From contig CAWFZK010000025.1 in assembly GCA_963820315.1 (NCBI GenBank), forward strand, positions 112,014 to 176,013: a DNA stretch of 64,000 nucleotides. Direction: 5' to 3'. The position numbers and the translations under genes are program-made. A model generated the notes under the pieces. That model made no database searches. It was not told where the DNA came from and saw only the letters and a program-made list of their open reading frames with translations. The DNA comes from JACVRW01 sp963820315. Its GTDB lineage: Bacteria > Actinomycetota > Thermoleophilia > Solirubrobacterales > Thermoleophilaceae. Below are positions 55,108 through 63,129 of this stretch, in pieces. Positions within the stretch are counted from its first letter, which is position 1, and the number at the start of each line of letters is the position of its first letter.

Positions 55108-55506
55108 TAGTAACGCAGGTGTAGTCAGGCGTCGTCGGGGATGCTCAGGAGACGTCACGATCCCGGTTCAGGTGCGGGATCGCGGCCCCGAGGAAGGCCG
55201 GATTCGTGATCGTGCTGCGGGTCGCGATCGGAGCGGTTTCCGGGCCGTCTGGTCACGGAACCTAGTCACGAGCCGGCCGTGACCAGCCGCGCCGGCGCGT
55301 GCCACGATGACGAACTGCGCCGCCCTGCTTGGCAACGGAGTGCGATGGTGGCGTCACGTGCCTGAGCGCTACCCGGGCCGCGCGCCGGGCGTACGCTTCG
55401 GCCTGGTCTTCTCCATGTTCCCCGCCGCGTCGGGAAATGGAGCGGTTGCGTAACTGTGCTCTTTGCGGTCCCGACCAGGTGCCACTCTTCTGCCGACCGC
55501 GAGCCC
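55108..55506. other. Intergenic region with a 10-bp inverted repeat
   Basis: About 400 bases without a credible gene. It holds a perfect ten-base inverted repeat CTGGTCACGG/CCGTGACCAG (55249-55258 and 55277-55286, 18-base loop) and no T-tract. It could mark the end of the sugar dehydrogenase transcript or be a protein-binding dyad. Confidence 0.5.
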
Positions 55507-57033
55507 TCACTCAGAGGCGTCGATGATCTTCCAGACCTTGCCCTCGAGCCCCGTTGGTGTGAAGTTTCCGGTGACTGCGTAGAGCTCGCCGTCGGCATCT
55601 TGGCCGATGCTCTTCATGAAGCCCGACTTGACCGGGTCGGAGGGATCGAACATGAAGGCGCGACGGAGCCGCCACAAATGTCCCTCGGGCATCCGCTTGG
55701 CGACGAGTATCTGTCCATCGAGGAGATTCAGGGCGAAGTCGCCCTGAACGAAGCGACCGCGCAGCCACTTGATTGCCTTGCCGCGATAGATGTGGCCGCC
55801 GAGTGACGCTCGGCCGAATCCACGGCCAGGAAACTGTGACCGGGGATCCTCGACTGCAAAGTTGAGGTACTCGACGATGGGGTCGTTGATCGGCTCGCCG
55901 AGAGGGCCGACGTTCGCACAGGTCTCAGGCGGGGCGAACGCGCTCGTTCGGTCGAAGCAGTGGGTCCCTTCCTTGGCTGCCCACCCGAAGTTCCCGGGCT
56001 GCGTCACTCGGTAGGTCGCCTCGAAGAGGGTGTCGGCCGGGGCGCTCACGTACATCGCCCGATCGCCTGCGCGATCAAACGAGATGCGGAACGGGTTGCG
56101 GAACCCCCAGGCGAAGATCTCATCCGGAATGCCGTCGGCACCCACGAAAGGGTTGTCCCGTGGAATCCGGTAGGGGTCGCCCCTGTCTACGTCGATCCTC
56201 AGGATCTTCCCGTAGAGCGAGGTGAGATCCTGCGCAAGCAGGTCGCCGAACAGCAGATCAGGGTCGACGTTGAACGGATCGTCCGCGCCACTCGGACCGT
56301 GAACGAAGCCGGCGTCACCGAGGCCGACGTAGAGCATTCCATCCGGACCGAAGGCAAGGCCGCCACCGTTGTGCTTTCGACCGGGCCATTGGGTCTGGAA
56401 AACCACCCGCTCAGTAGCAGGGTCGACCCGATTGGGATCGGTCGGTGACACGACGAACTCGGACACCCGGCGCGTGTATTGGAGCGGGCAACCTTCGGGG
56501 TCTTCGGGAACGAGGCCTTCCTCGTTTACGCAGATGTTCGGTCCCGAGCGCTCCGCGCTGTATTGCACGTACAGCTTCCCGTTGCTTGCGAACCGAGGAT
56601 GAAACGCGAGGTCCAGCAAGCCTCGTTCGTCGAACGCAGACTGAATGACGACCCGGTCGGCGATGTCCAGGAAGGGTCTGCGGAGCACCCGTCCCTCAGG
56701 GGTCAGGATCAGCACCAAGCCGGTCTGGTCCAAAATGAAGCGGCGACCGCTGCCATCGGGCGCGAAAGTGAGGCCCAGAGGGGCAACCAGCCCGTCCGCG
56801 ACCAGTTCAACGTCCAATTGCGGGCCGTCTCCCCCGGCAGGAACGCCAGCCACGGCCGCGCCGCCAGCCGCAGCCGGGCCGTCGGCCACCGCCGGCGTAT
56901 CGACCGCCAGCACGAGGCCCACCAGCCAAACAACACCGAAGGACCGAAGCGACGTCCTCAAGCGCGTCCCCGCCGGCCCGGCCGACGGCTGCGCCCCACC
57001 CACCAGGCCTCGACTAGGTAGCAATGCGCACAT
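55507..57033 (-). CDS. PQQ-dependent sugar (sorbosone/glucose) dehydrogenase family protein, exported
   Basis: A 508-residue beta-propeller of the GSDH/YliI family. After a long basic head a hydrophobic stretch (SFGVVWLVGLVLAVDTPAVA) acts as signal peptide. The core shows LEVAPDG-like GLTFAPDGSGRRF, ERGLLDLAFHPRF, HNGGGLAFGPDGMLYVGLGDAG, LRIDVDRGDPY and FAWGFRNPFRISFD, the repeated blade motifs that hold PQQ and calcium. Family members oxidise sugars in the periplasm. Codon usage is visibly less GC-extreme than in the pyr operon, so transfer is possible. Confidence 0.88.
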   Translation of the reverse strand: MCALLPSRGLVGGAQPSAGPAGTRLRTSLRSFGVVWLVGLVLAVDTPAVADGPAAAGGAAVAGVPAGGDGPQLDVELVADGLVAPLGLTFAPDGSGRRFILDQTGLVLILTPEGRVLRRPFLDIADRVVIQSAFDERGLLDLAFHPRFASNGKLYVQYSAERSGPNICVNEEGLVPEDPEGCPLQYTRRVSEFVVSPTDPNRVDPATERVVFQTQWPGRKHNGGGLAFGPDGMLYVGLGDAGFVHGPSGADDPFNVDPDLLFGDLLAQDLTSLYGKILRIDVDRGDPYRIPRDNPFVGADGIPDEIFAWGFRNPFRISFDRAGDRAMYVSAPADTLFEATYRVTQPGNFGWAAKEGTHCFDRTSAFAPPETCANVGPLGEPINDPIVEYLNFAVEDPRSQFPGRGFGRASLGGHIYRGKAIKWLRGRFVQGDFALNLLDGQILVAKRMPEGHLWRLRRAFMFDPSDPVKSGFMKSIGQDADGELYAVTGNFTPTGLEGKVWKIIDASE

Positions 57034-57187
57034 GACTCTCGAGCTCCCCTCCCCTCGGCGGCCCCGACCGCCGGAAGACGTTCAGAGTTGGACCTACCCT
57101 CAGGCCACGGCCACGAAGCATCCGGACGGTAGGTGGCAGGCGGCGAACGTCAGTGCAGAGCAAAGCCGGCCGAAACTACGGGTCGTC

Positions 57188-57216
57188 AGCGGCGGCTTAG
57201 ACGCTGGGCCGCCGCT
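57188..57216 (-). terminator. GC hairpin after the DUF2294 gene
   Basis: AGCGGCGGC/GCCGCCGCT, nine perfect pairs with an 11-base loop, starts about 50 bases past the DUF2294 stop. No T-tract follows. The rest of 57034-57264 shows nothing else. Confidence 0.45.
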
Positions 57217-57264
57217 GCAAACGAACTGCTACGCCCGACTCGACTGCTGCTTTTCGTCCAAGCT

Positions 57265-57669
57265 CTAGAGCGGCTGGAGTTGTATCAGCGTGAAGGCGCG
57301 GTCGGCGCTGGGGTTGACTTCGGTCTGCCATCCGACCACGCGCCGTCCCGTCGCCTGCTCGATTGTCGCGCGGCACTCGTTGGCCACGCGCGCGGTGAGC
57401 ACTTGTCGCGCTTCGGTGACCAGTTGCTCGTGTCCGTCTTGGAGAAGCGTTCTCTCGAGTGTCGTGAGCATGTCCTGCACGACGACTGCTACGTGGTCGT
57501 GCGTGCTGTGGGCCTTCACCTTCGTCGGACCTTTTCCAGAGCTCCGCTTCAGCGCCCCTGTTATGGCGTTGCAGATCGCCATTGCAGCCGGGCCGTCGGT
57601 GGTGTTTCCACTTGGGACGCCGCCCTCCGGCTCTGTTGTGTTCACGGAAAGTTGGGTGACAGACGCCAT
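57265..57669 (-). CDS. DUF2294 protein
   Basis: A 134-residue protein with the DUF2294 layout: GALKRSSGKGPTKVKAHSTHDHVAVVVQDMLTTLERTLL, then helices and a C-terminal strand set. ATG 57669 has a strong AAAGGAG site. The family is found widely in bacteria with Na+-linked gene names but its function is unknown. Its promoter reaches into the palindromic repeat array shared with the divergent HTH gene. Confidence 0.8.
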   Translation of the reverse strand: MASVTQLSVNTTEPEGGVPSGNTTDGPAAMAICNAITGALKRSSGKGPTKVKAHSTHDHVAVVVQDMLTTLERTLLQDGHEQLVTEARQVLTARVANECRATIEQATGRRVVGWQTEVNPSADRAFTLIQLQPL

Positions 57670-57748
57670 ACGGACTCCTTTCTATGCGGCTCGGCGCGGG
57701 CAAGGGGCCGGACGGCTCCCGAGCGACGCGATGTCCAACACTGCCGGT

Positions 57749-57777
57749 ACACTAGCCCGCAATAGCTATTGCCGCAA
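57749..57777 (-). promoter_or_regulatory. DUF2294 promoter overlapping the repeat array
   Basis: Minus strand TTGCGG (57772-57777), exact 17-base spacer, TAGTGT (57749-57754). The -35 box and spacer are made of repeat unit 1 and the beginning of unit 2. Confidence 0.5.
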
Positions 57778-57832
57778 TAGCAGTTGCTGCAATCCCAGTT
57801 GCGGCAATAGGAGTTGCCGCAACTCCAGTTGC
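57759..57832. repeat. Five tandem 15-bp palindromic repeats
   Basis: Units at 57759-57772, 57774-57787, 57789-57802, 57804-57817 and 57819-57832, each GCAA-N6-TTGC, separated by one base. Unit 1 (GCAATAGCTATTGC) is a perfect palindrome; in the others the outer four bases stay invariant while the centre varies. The array lies between the divergent DUF2294 and HTH genes. Confidence 0.95.
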
Positions 57833-57865
57833 TCTTTGGGGCCTCTTCTCAATCGCTGCGACCGG

Positions 57866-58213
57866 ATGGAGCCAATGGCCGAAGACGAATTCCTTACCGC
57901 CCTAACCACGCTTGAGGACGTCCTCGCCGACAACGGCAGGCGTGCAAGCCTGATCAAGAAGCGGATCGCCCAGCTCCGCCGCTCGCGCTCAAAAGGTGCG
58001 TCGTACACCGAGCTCGTCTCCGGCGATGACAGCCCGCTCATCGTCCACCTGCTCACTGAGAGCTCAAAGGCCCTGGACACCAGCGGCGCGAACGTGCGCC
58101 GAGCGGAGGCGCAGGCGCTACACGCCGAGGGCATGACGATGGAACAGATCGCGGACCGGTTCGGTGTCACACGGCAACGCGTCTCGACGCTCCTACGCAA
58201 GGCCCGGCAATGA
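57866..58213 (+). CDS. Small HTH (sigma-region-4-like) DNA-binding protein
   Basis: A 115-residue protein. Residues 10-45 are a charged helix pair (LEDVLADNGRRASLIKKRIAQLRR); the C-terminus is a helix-turn-helix, AEAQALHAEGMTMEQIADRFGVTRQRVSTLLRKAR, of the sigma-70 region 4 type. It could start at ATG 57866 or 57875 (GGAG just upstream of the latter). The frame is open further upstream, where the array would encode five Asn-x-Ser-Cys pentapeptides from an ATG at 57731. Likely binds the palindromic array, by proximity only. Confidence 0.75.
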   Translation: MEPMAEDEFLTALTTLEDVLADNGRRASLIKKRIAQLRRSRSKGASYTELVSGDDSPLIVHLLTESSKALDTSGANVRRAEAQALHAEGMTMEQIADRFGVTRQRVSTLLRKARQ

Positions 58214-58632
58214 CCCAGCCGGCGCTCGCGAACCGCCGCTTTTCATTAACAGGAGCACCGGTGGACCGCTCGCTGAAAGGGACGTTGTCGCGGACGCCCG
58301 CTTTGCCTGGAATGCGGCAGTGAGCGCGCAGGTGGCGCGACCGTGCTTTCAGGCGACAGCAGCAGCGCGGCAGCGGTCCGCGTCGCGGCGCTCCTTCCAC
58401 GCAAAGCAGCGGCGGCGCCTGCTCAGCCGTCAGGCGACAGCTGCGACGCGCGGCGAATCCGCATCTTCATCGGCGGCACTAGTCCGGCAAAGGCGCCTCC
58501 GAGGGCGCCCGCAAGAAGCCCTTGCCGACGCGATACGCGCCCCTTCACGCGAGGAGCGATCGCAGCTGCTCAGCTGCCTGGTGCTCATTACTGCTGCTGA
58601 TACGAGAGCACTCGAGCCGCGCACAGACTCGC
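58214..58632. other. No supported gene
   Basis: About 420 bases between the HTH gene and the methyltransferase promoter. Open frames exist on both strands but show Arg/Ala/Ser-rich composition with no domain. Nothing else was seen. Confidence 0.5.
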
Positions 58633-58661
58633 TTGCTCGGCCAGGCACCCGACGCTACGTT
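58633..58661 (+). promoter_or_regulatory. Promoter of the methyltransferase gene, leaderless
   Basis: TTGCTC (58633-58638), 17-base spacer, TACGTT (58656-58661), then six bases to the GTG start at 58668. Confidence 0.6.
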
Positions 58662-58667
58662 GTCACC

Positions 58668-59519
58668 GTGGCGGAGTCGAAGCCCACGGCTCGAGGTACA
58701 GACGCTCTCGACATCGAGCCTGGCTATCGACTTGCTGCCGCGGGCCGGGCGGCGGCCGAGAACGAGCGGCTGACTCTTCTCGAGCAACTCTACGATCCGG
58801 TGTCGAGCCGGCGGCGGGCACCGGTTCAGCGCGGCTGGAGGTGTCTGGAGGTCGCGGCGGGGCGCGGCTCGATGGCGACGTGGCTGGCCGAGCAAGTCGG
58901 TCCGGCAGGGCACGTGGTCGCGACCGACATCGACACCCGGTACCTGCAGCGGCTCGAGCTTCCGAACCTTGAGGTGCTCGAGCACAACATCCTCGAGGAC
59001 CCGCTCGAAGCCCTCGGCCCGGGTTCGTTCGATCTGGTCTGCTCGCGCCTGGCGCTGTTTCATCTCGTGGGCAGGCAAGAGCAGGCGATCAGGCAAATGA
59101 CGAAGTGCGTGCGCCCAGGTGGCTGGCTGCTCGACGAGGACGCCGACTGGGGGACCGCGGCTCCCGTCGATCCCACGCACCCCCTCTACGACGGCTACCG
59201 GCGCGCTTGGCGAGACGGAGATTGGTGGACTTCTCGCGGTTACGACAAGGCGTTTGGGCAAAAGCTGCCGGCACTGTTCGAGCGCTGCGGTCTCACGGAC
59301 ATACGCCACGAGGCGGCCACCGAGGTGGTGCGCGGAGGGTCCCCTTGGGCTCGATGGTGGGCGGTGACCCTGGAGGTCATGAACGAGCTTGGCGGCGGCG
59401 ACGAGTCCGATCGGCGCGAGCTGGAGGTCATCACCACCGCGCTCGCCGATCCCAGTGTGTGGCTTATGAGGGAGTTGCTACACGCCTGCTGGGGCAGGCG
59501 GGCGGGCGATACCGCGTAG
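58668..59519 (+). CDS. SAM-dependent methyltransferase
   Basis: A 283-residue class I methyltransferase with motif I CLEVAAGRGSMATWLAEQVG, acidic VVATDIDTRYL, FDLVCSRLALFHL and MTKCVRPGGWLLDEDADWG. This sequence type (LEVGAGxGS...DxDxxxL) is common in small-molecule methyltransferases of actinobacteria. The upstream open frame is noise; GTG 58668 is chosen for the promoter spacing. Confidence 0.85.
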   Translation: MAESKPTARGTDALDIEPGYRLAAAGRAAAENERLTLLEQLYDPVSSRRRAPVQRGWRCLEVAAGRGSMATWLAEQVGPAGHVVATDIDTRYLQRLELPNLEVLEHNILEDPLEALGPGSFDLVCSRLALFHLVGRQEQAIRQMTKCVRPGGWLLDEDADWGTAAPVDPTHPLYDGYRRAWRDGDWWTSRGYDKAFGQKLPALFERCGLTDIRHEAATEVVRGGSPWARWWAVTLEVMNELGGGDESDRRELEVITTALADPSVWLMRELLHACWGRRAGDTA

Positions 59520-60120
59520 CCGCTTCGGGAGCACTCACCAGCCCGCAGCAACGCTCACCGGGCGGACTGAGTGAACGAGCCGGGGCTGCACGAGTGCTCC
59601 TTTGCGCGAATCTCGGTAGCGCGCGCGGAACTGAGCCGCCGCGTCAAGAAGGTCGTCGTCGGCTACCCGCCGCTCTCGGAGATGGCGCCGAGCAGCGCCG
59701 CAGTGCGCTAGCGGGCCTGAGGTCGCCCGCGCTAGTGCTTCTGCCTCGAAGCGGTAGTCATCCCGCGCCGCATCGCCACGACTGCTGCTCCTCCGGAGCG
59801 AGCGCCACGCTAACCGCTCCCGGTTACAGTCGGCGAGCGAGCTGAGCGTCAGCGCCACTCGTGGGCGAGTCCCCTGTCGCGGAGCGCGGGTCGTCCCCCG
59901 ACGGGGAGCACACGAAAGTTCGTGGTCTGTCCCCACCAAGTTCGTGGTCGGCCCCACCAAGTACGTGGTGCTTGCACGGAAATACGTGGTGCTCACACGG
60001 AAGTCGCACGGAAGTTCGTGGTCGGCCCCCACGACGCGAAACGGCGCACCTCGGTCGAGACTGTGCTTCAGATGGACTCGCAGGGCTCCGCACGAGCTGG
60101 GGCCCCCAGAAGGAGGCATC
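59520..60120. other. Long intergenic region containing the 21-bp repeats
   Basis: About 600 bases without a credible gene. Apart from the tandem repeat at 59916-60033, nothing firm was seen; open frames on the minus strand have no domain and include the repeat as heptapeptides. Confidence 0.5.
59916..60033. repeat. Imperfect 21-bp tandem repeat, about 5.5 copies
   Basis: Units begin at 59916, 59938, 59959, 59980, 60001 (truncated to 11 bases) and 60012. Types alternate: AAGTTCGTGGTC-x-CCCCAC (units 1, 2, 6) and AAxTACGTGGTGCTxxCACGG (units 3, 4). The array ends about 90 bases before the next gene. Confidence 0.9.
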
Positions 60121-60438
60121 ATGCGCAGCATCATCGCGGTAGCTGTTGCCGTGCTGGCAATCGCTCCCGCCGCCGCCGAGGCGGCCCCGACCGTCCGGGC
60201 AGCCAAGGCGGAGACCGTTAAGCTGGCCGCCCTACAGGCTCGCGAGCTAGACAAGATCCCCGGCCTACAGGTCGAGCGCTACACGGTCGGCAACTGCTAC
60301 AGCTACACCCGGCGCGTCACGTGCTCGTTCGCGATCTTCGGAACCTTCGACGGCCGCAGCTTCCTGGCCCTCGGCAACGTCGAGATGGCCTCGCGGCCGC
60401 GCTACTCGTCGTCGCTCGCCATGGCCCTGGGCCGATAG
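60121..60438 (+). CDS. Small exported protein with one Cys pair
   Basis: A 105-residue protein with a clean signal peptide (MRSIIAVAVAVLAIAPAAAEA, cleavage after about residue 21) and a compact mature part containing two Cys in GNCYSYTRRVTCSFAIFG, fit to form one disulfide. It has the best ribosome site of the accessory region, AAGGAGG. No family recognised; the VKOR/DsbA pair in this genome could oxidise it. Confidence 0.75.
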   Translation: MRSIIAVAVAVLAIAPAAAEAAPTVRAAKAETVKLAALQARELDKIPGLQVERYTVGNCYSYTRRVTCSFAIFGTFDGRSFLALGNVEMASRPRYSSSLAMALGR

Positions 60439-60563
60439 CCCTTGGCTGGGCGGCGCGGTTGAGTCCGGTCCAGCACTCGAGCGCGTAGCGCAGATGTGGG
60501 GTGTCGTCGGCGATGTCGGCGTGCTGGGCGGCGAGGGGGTACCCAGGGGCAGCCCCCCATGCC

Positions 60564-60916
60564 TCAGTATGGGAAGTAGCCGGTCGCCGCTCCGCTATCA
60601 GGCGACGCGTAGGTCCCCGCCTGCGGATCGGCGGCTGCTCAACCGCTCCGTGCGTGCCTTCATCCGGCCCGCCGTCGTAACGGGTGCCTGGCGACGCGTA
60701 GGTCCCGGCCTCCGGAATCGCCCGCTGCTGAGCGGCCGGGCTCGAGGCCCCAGCTGAGCCGCTCGGCGCGGAGTCGTCGCCCGGCAGGGCGAGCACCAGC
60801 GCGACGAGCAGCGCGGCGATGGTGGCGAGGCAGGCGACCGTGATCACCTTTACTCGCCGATCGTCGCGGAGGAATCTGCTTCCTGACGGGCTATGTGGAT
60901 GGGCGGCGCCTGACAT
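60564..60916 (-). CDS. Membrane-anchored small protein with Arg-Tyr-Asp-Gly-Gly motif, frameshifted
   Basis: ATG 60916 with GGAGACAG upstream opens a basic head, a membrane span (ITVACLATIAALLVALVLAL) and a Ser/Ala-rich linker to GTYASPGTRYDGGPDEGTHG. The frame then breaks near 60640; the next frame continues DPQAGTYASPDSGAATGYFPY to TGA 60566-60564, repeating the AGTYASP element. RYDGGPDEGTHG tails are known from small Thermoleophilia membrane proteins. Related to the protein at 61287-61788. Function unknown. Confidence 0.6.
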
Positions 60917-61220
60917 GGTCTGTCTCCTGTTCGGGTGCGAGTCCGACCACCACCCTCTCGCGGCGCGCTTACGACCGATTGAGGTTCGCTTGCTGAGCGG
61001 CTACGTGGGGGCGAGCATCCGGGAGGCCGCGTCGAAGCAGGGCCAACCCGGCGCGGCGGGATTGTCGGCGGGCCTTCCCCGTGCTTACGCTCGCCTCGCT
61101 CCTCGCCCTCAGCGGGTCGGGAGCGAGTGCAGGAGGGCAGGCGCTCGGCGCGATCTGCAGCACCCATGGGCTGGGTGACTCGGCCGGTGTGCTCGACGCC
61201 CGCGAGTAGGCAACGCAAAC
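60917..61220. other. No supported gene
   Basis: About 300 bases between the two related membrane-protein genes. Open frames are low in evidence; no promoter or repeat stands out. Confidence 0.45.
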
Positions 61221-61244
61221 GGCCGCCCCCGAAAGGGGACGGCC
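61221..61244 (-). terminator. Terminator-like hairpin after the 61.3 kb gene
   Basis: GGCCGxCCCC/GGGGxCGGCC with a four-base loop (GAAA on the plus strand), 43 bases downstream of the stop at 61287; the minus strand continues GTTTGCGTT. One internal mismatch. Confidence 0.65.
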
Positions 61245-61286
61245 GATGATTCGCCCGATCCTTGCGACTAGTTTGGCGAGCCGCGT

Positions 61287-61788
61287 CTAGGGAGTGCCGA
61301 ACCGGTACTGCGAGGTGCCCCATTGGGACGCCTTGCTGCCATGGAGCTCGATGGCGCCGCTCGACTGCCCGATTGCCGCGGCGGTAGCTGCCTCGTGCTT
61401 AGCCTCGGACGCAGGGCTACGGGTGGCTTCCCGCGAGCCCCCATCCGGGGACCTGTTGCCCGCGGACGGAACGCTGAAGTACTTGCCTTCTGCTTCGTAG
61501 CGGCTGACGGGGCCACCCTCGTAGCGGCTGCTGGGCTGGGGCTGGATGTCCGCCGAGGGGATAGCCGGTGGACGGGTTGACGTATTGCGAGTCGCCGTAG
61601 TTGAGCGACCCGAGCGGCTTGGCGGCGGAGCTCGTGCTGCTGACCTTGTCGCTGTCGTTTGCGAGGATCACGACCGCGACGGTCAGGCCGGCGACCGCGA
61701 TCAGCGCTACGGCGAGAAGCGCCCGCAGCTTGTTGAACTGGGAACGGAGAACGACTGGGGGGTGCTGGCTGGGGATTGCCACGCCCAT
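61287..61788 (-). CDS. Membrane-anchored small protein with Arg-Tyr-Glu-Gly-Gly motif, frameshifted
   Basis: ATG 61788 has a strong GAGAGGAG site. The N-terminus (RSQFNKLRALLAVALIAVAGLTVAVVILAND) is a single membrane anchor, followed by SSAAKPLGSLNYGDSQYVNPSTG. Near 61560 the frame switches to PQPSSRYEGGPVSRYEAEGKYF and continues through an Ala/Ser-rich tail to QYRFGTP and TAG 61289-61287. A paralogue lies at 60564-60916. One-base error or decay are both possible. Confidence 0.65.
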
Positions 61789-62145
61789 GACTGACTCCTC
61801 TCTCAGGGCGGCCGCTTCGGCGGCGCGCCCGGTGGTCTTTAGGTAGAACGACATCGATGGCGATCATGCGGCCGACCGGTTGCGGCTCGGCCACAGGGCG
61901 GTAACAGCGGTCGGGTGCCGAACGCGAAGCGCCCCCTCGGTGAGGAGGGGCGGCGCGCAATCTTGCCGTCCTCCCGGCCGAGCCAGCGCCCCGATATTGA
62001 CGTAGAGGCTCTCGACATATGGACCCCGAGCCGCTGAGCTACTCGTTCGGCGTGTCGCAGATGGGAGGCGGTGCGTCAGCGCACCGTCCGAGCGCTCGCC
62101 GACACCGCGACAACCAGCACGGCGGCTCCTTCCTGCCTGGGCGCG
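61789..62145. other. No supported gene
   Basis: About 350 bases. Contains a hairpin CCCCTC/GAGGGG at 61933-61950 with a six-base loop and no T-tract. Open frames here are antisense to, or extensions of, the broken GYD gene. Confidence 0.45.
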
Positions 62146-62462
62146 TCAGGTGCCCGGGCGGCCGGTACTCGACCGAGCGCTGCGCGGCCGCGTCGACCTC
62201 CTCCGGCGTCAACAGCACCACGGTCTTGAGCGTCACTGCTCCGGTCGAGTTGACGGTGAGCGCTACGGCGGTGGCGCTCTCATTGTCGGGAAGGTCGACG
62301 ATCACGTAGACGTCGCTGTGCGCCGAAGGCGAAGTAGAGGGCCTCCAGGCTTGCCCCCGACGCTCTCGGCGAGCGCCTCGATGGGCGTCGCGCCTGCTGC
62401 TGCCGCCCGCGCTCCGAAGGCCCTTCGGGCGGGAGCAAGATGCCTCCGCTCAGGGACCGCTC
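62146..62462 (-). pseudogene. GYD-domain protein, broken in several places
   Basis: Family pieces lie in order but in changing frames: KGLRSAGGSSRRDA, then IEALAESVGGK, then LEALYFAFG, then DVYVIVDLPDNESATAVALTVNSTG through SVEYRPPG. At least three frame switches occur between about 62320 and 62420, one more is needed to use the TGA at 62148-62146, and the N-terminal start is missing or merged with the end of the upstream gene. GYD proteins are small alpha/beta-barrel dimers of unknown role. Decay or clustered sequence errors fit equally. Confidence 0.7.
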
Positions 62463-63100
62463 CATCCCACGAGCCGCACCGTGTCGCGCGCGGCATCCTC
62501 CGCCCCTGCCATCGCCACGGCCGCGATGACGAAGAGGCCGAGTGTGAGCATGATCGGCACCCGTCGCCATGCGAGCGTCAGGGCCGCCGCGGCCGCGAGC
62601 AGCTCGAGGCCCAGCACCAGGGTCGCCACTCGCCCGGTCCACTCCGCGGAGAGCAGGACGGCTTCACCGGCGAAGGCACCGGCGAGCAGCGCGATGCTGA
62701 CCGAGCGCGCAAGCGCGTCGCCGCCTCTCCATTGCGCTCCGACGAGCCCGAAGGCCGCCCCCGCCGCGCCGGCCACGAGCGACCAGGCCAGCGAGACGGG
62801 CACGACATAGGCCACGGCCGAAGGGCCAGAGAGGGCGAGGCTCACGAGGTACCAGCACACAGTGCCGAGCACGAGGGCTGCGGCGCCGGCGAGCGCTGCA
62901 CGCATCCGCGAGCCCGCCAGCGCGCCCAGGCCCCAGGCCGCTGCCAGCCACGGCGCCCCCAGGGCCTTGGCCGTGGAGCCGGCCGTGGCGAGATCCTCTC
63001 CGCGCGGCAGCTCCCAGCCCACCCGCACGAGCCCCCGCCCGCCGACGCCGAGAGCCAGGGCGGCGGCGAGGGTGAGAAGGGCTAGCCGGTAGCCGCGCAC
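62450..63100 (-). CDS. Multi-span membrane protein (DUF6518-like)
   Basis: A 216-residue protein with about six membrane spans (LALLTLAAALALGVGGRGL at the front; LVLGTVCWYLVSLAL; LLAGAFAGEAVLLSAEW; TLGLFVIAAVAMAGAED). The pattern of GxxxW/Y in spans resembles the DUF6518 group found mostly in actinobacteria. Start GTG 63100 is tentative. Function unknown. Confidence 0.65.
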   Translation of the reverse strand: MRGYRLALLTLAAALALGVGGRGLVRVGWELPRGEDLATAGSTAKALGAPWLAAAWGLGALAGSRMRAALAGAAALVLGTVCWYLVSLALSGPSAVAYVVPVSLAWSLVAGAAGAAFGLVGAQWRGGDALARSVSIALLAGAFAGEAVLLSAEWTGRVATLVLGLELLAAAAALTLAWRRVPIMLTLGLFVIAAVAMAGAEDAARDTVRLVGWSGP

Positions 63101-63129
63101 ATCCTGGATTGTGGCTGACCGTCAGCCGA

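Noticed and set aside
57759..57832. CRISPR array
   Set aside because: Units are 15 bp, palindromic and separated by one base; there are no spacers and no cas genes nearby.
58164..58667. Remnant of a tyrosine recombinase upstream of the methyltransferase
   Set aside because: A short stretch of the open frame (FINRSTGGPLAERDV) vaguely recalls integrase text, but no catalytic Arg/His/Tyr pattern follows.
60440..60563. Transposase fragment suggested by an Ala-Leu-Glu-Cys-Trp-Thr-Gly-Leu-Asn string on the minus strand
   Set aside because: Too short to assign, no inverted repeats or target duplication around it.
62019..62309. A 96-codon plus-strand frame
   Set aside because: It is antisense to the GYD remnant, whose amino-acid sequence is recognisable on the minus strand.
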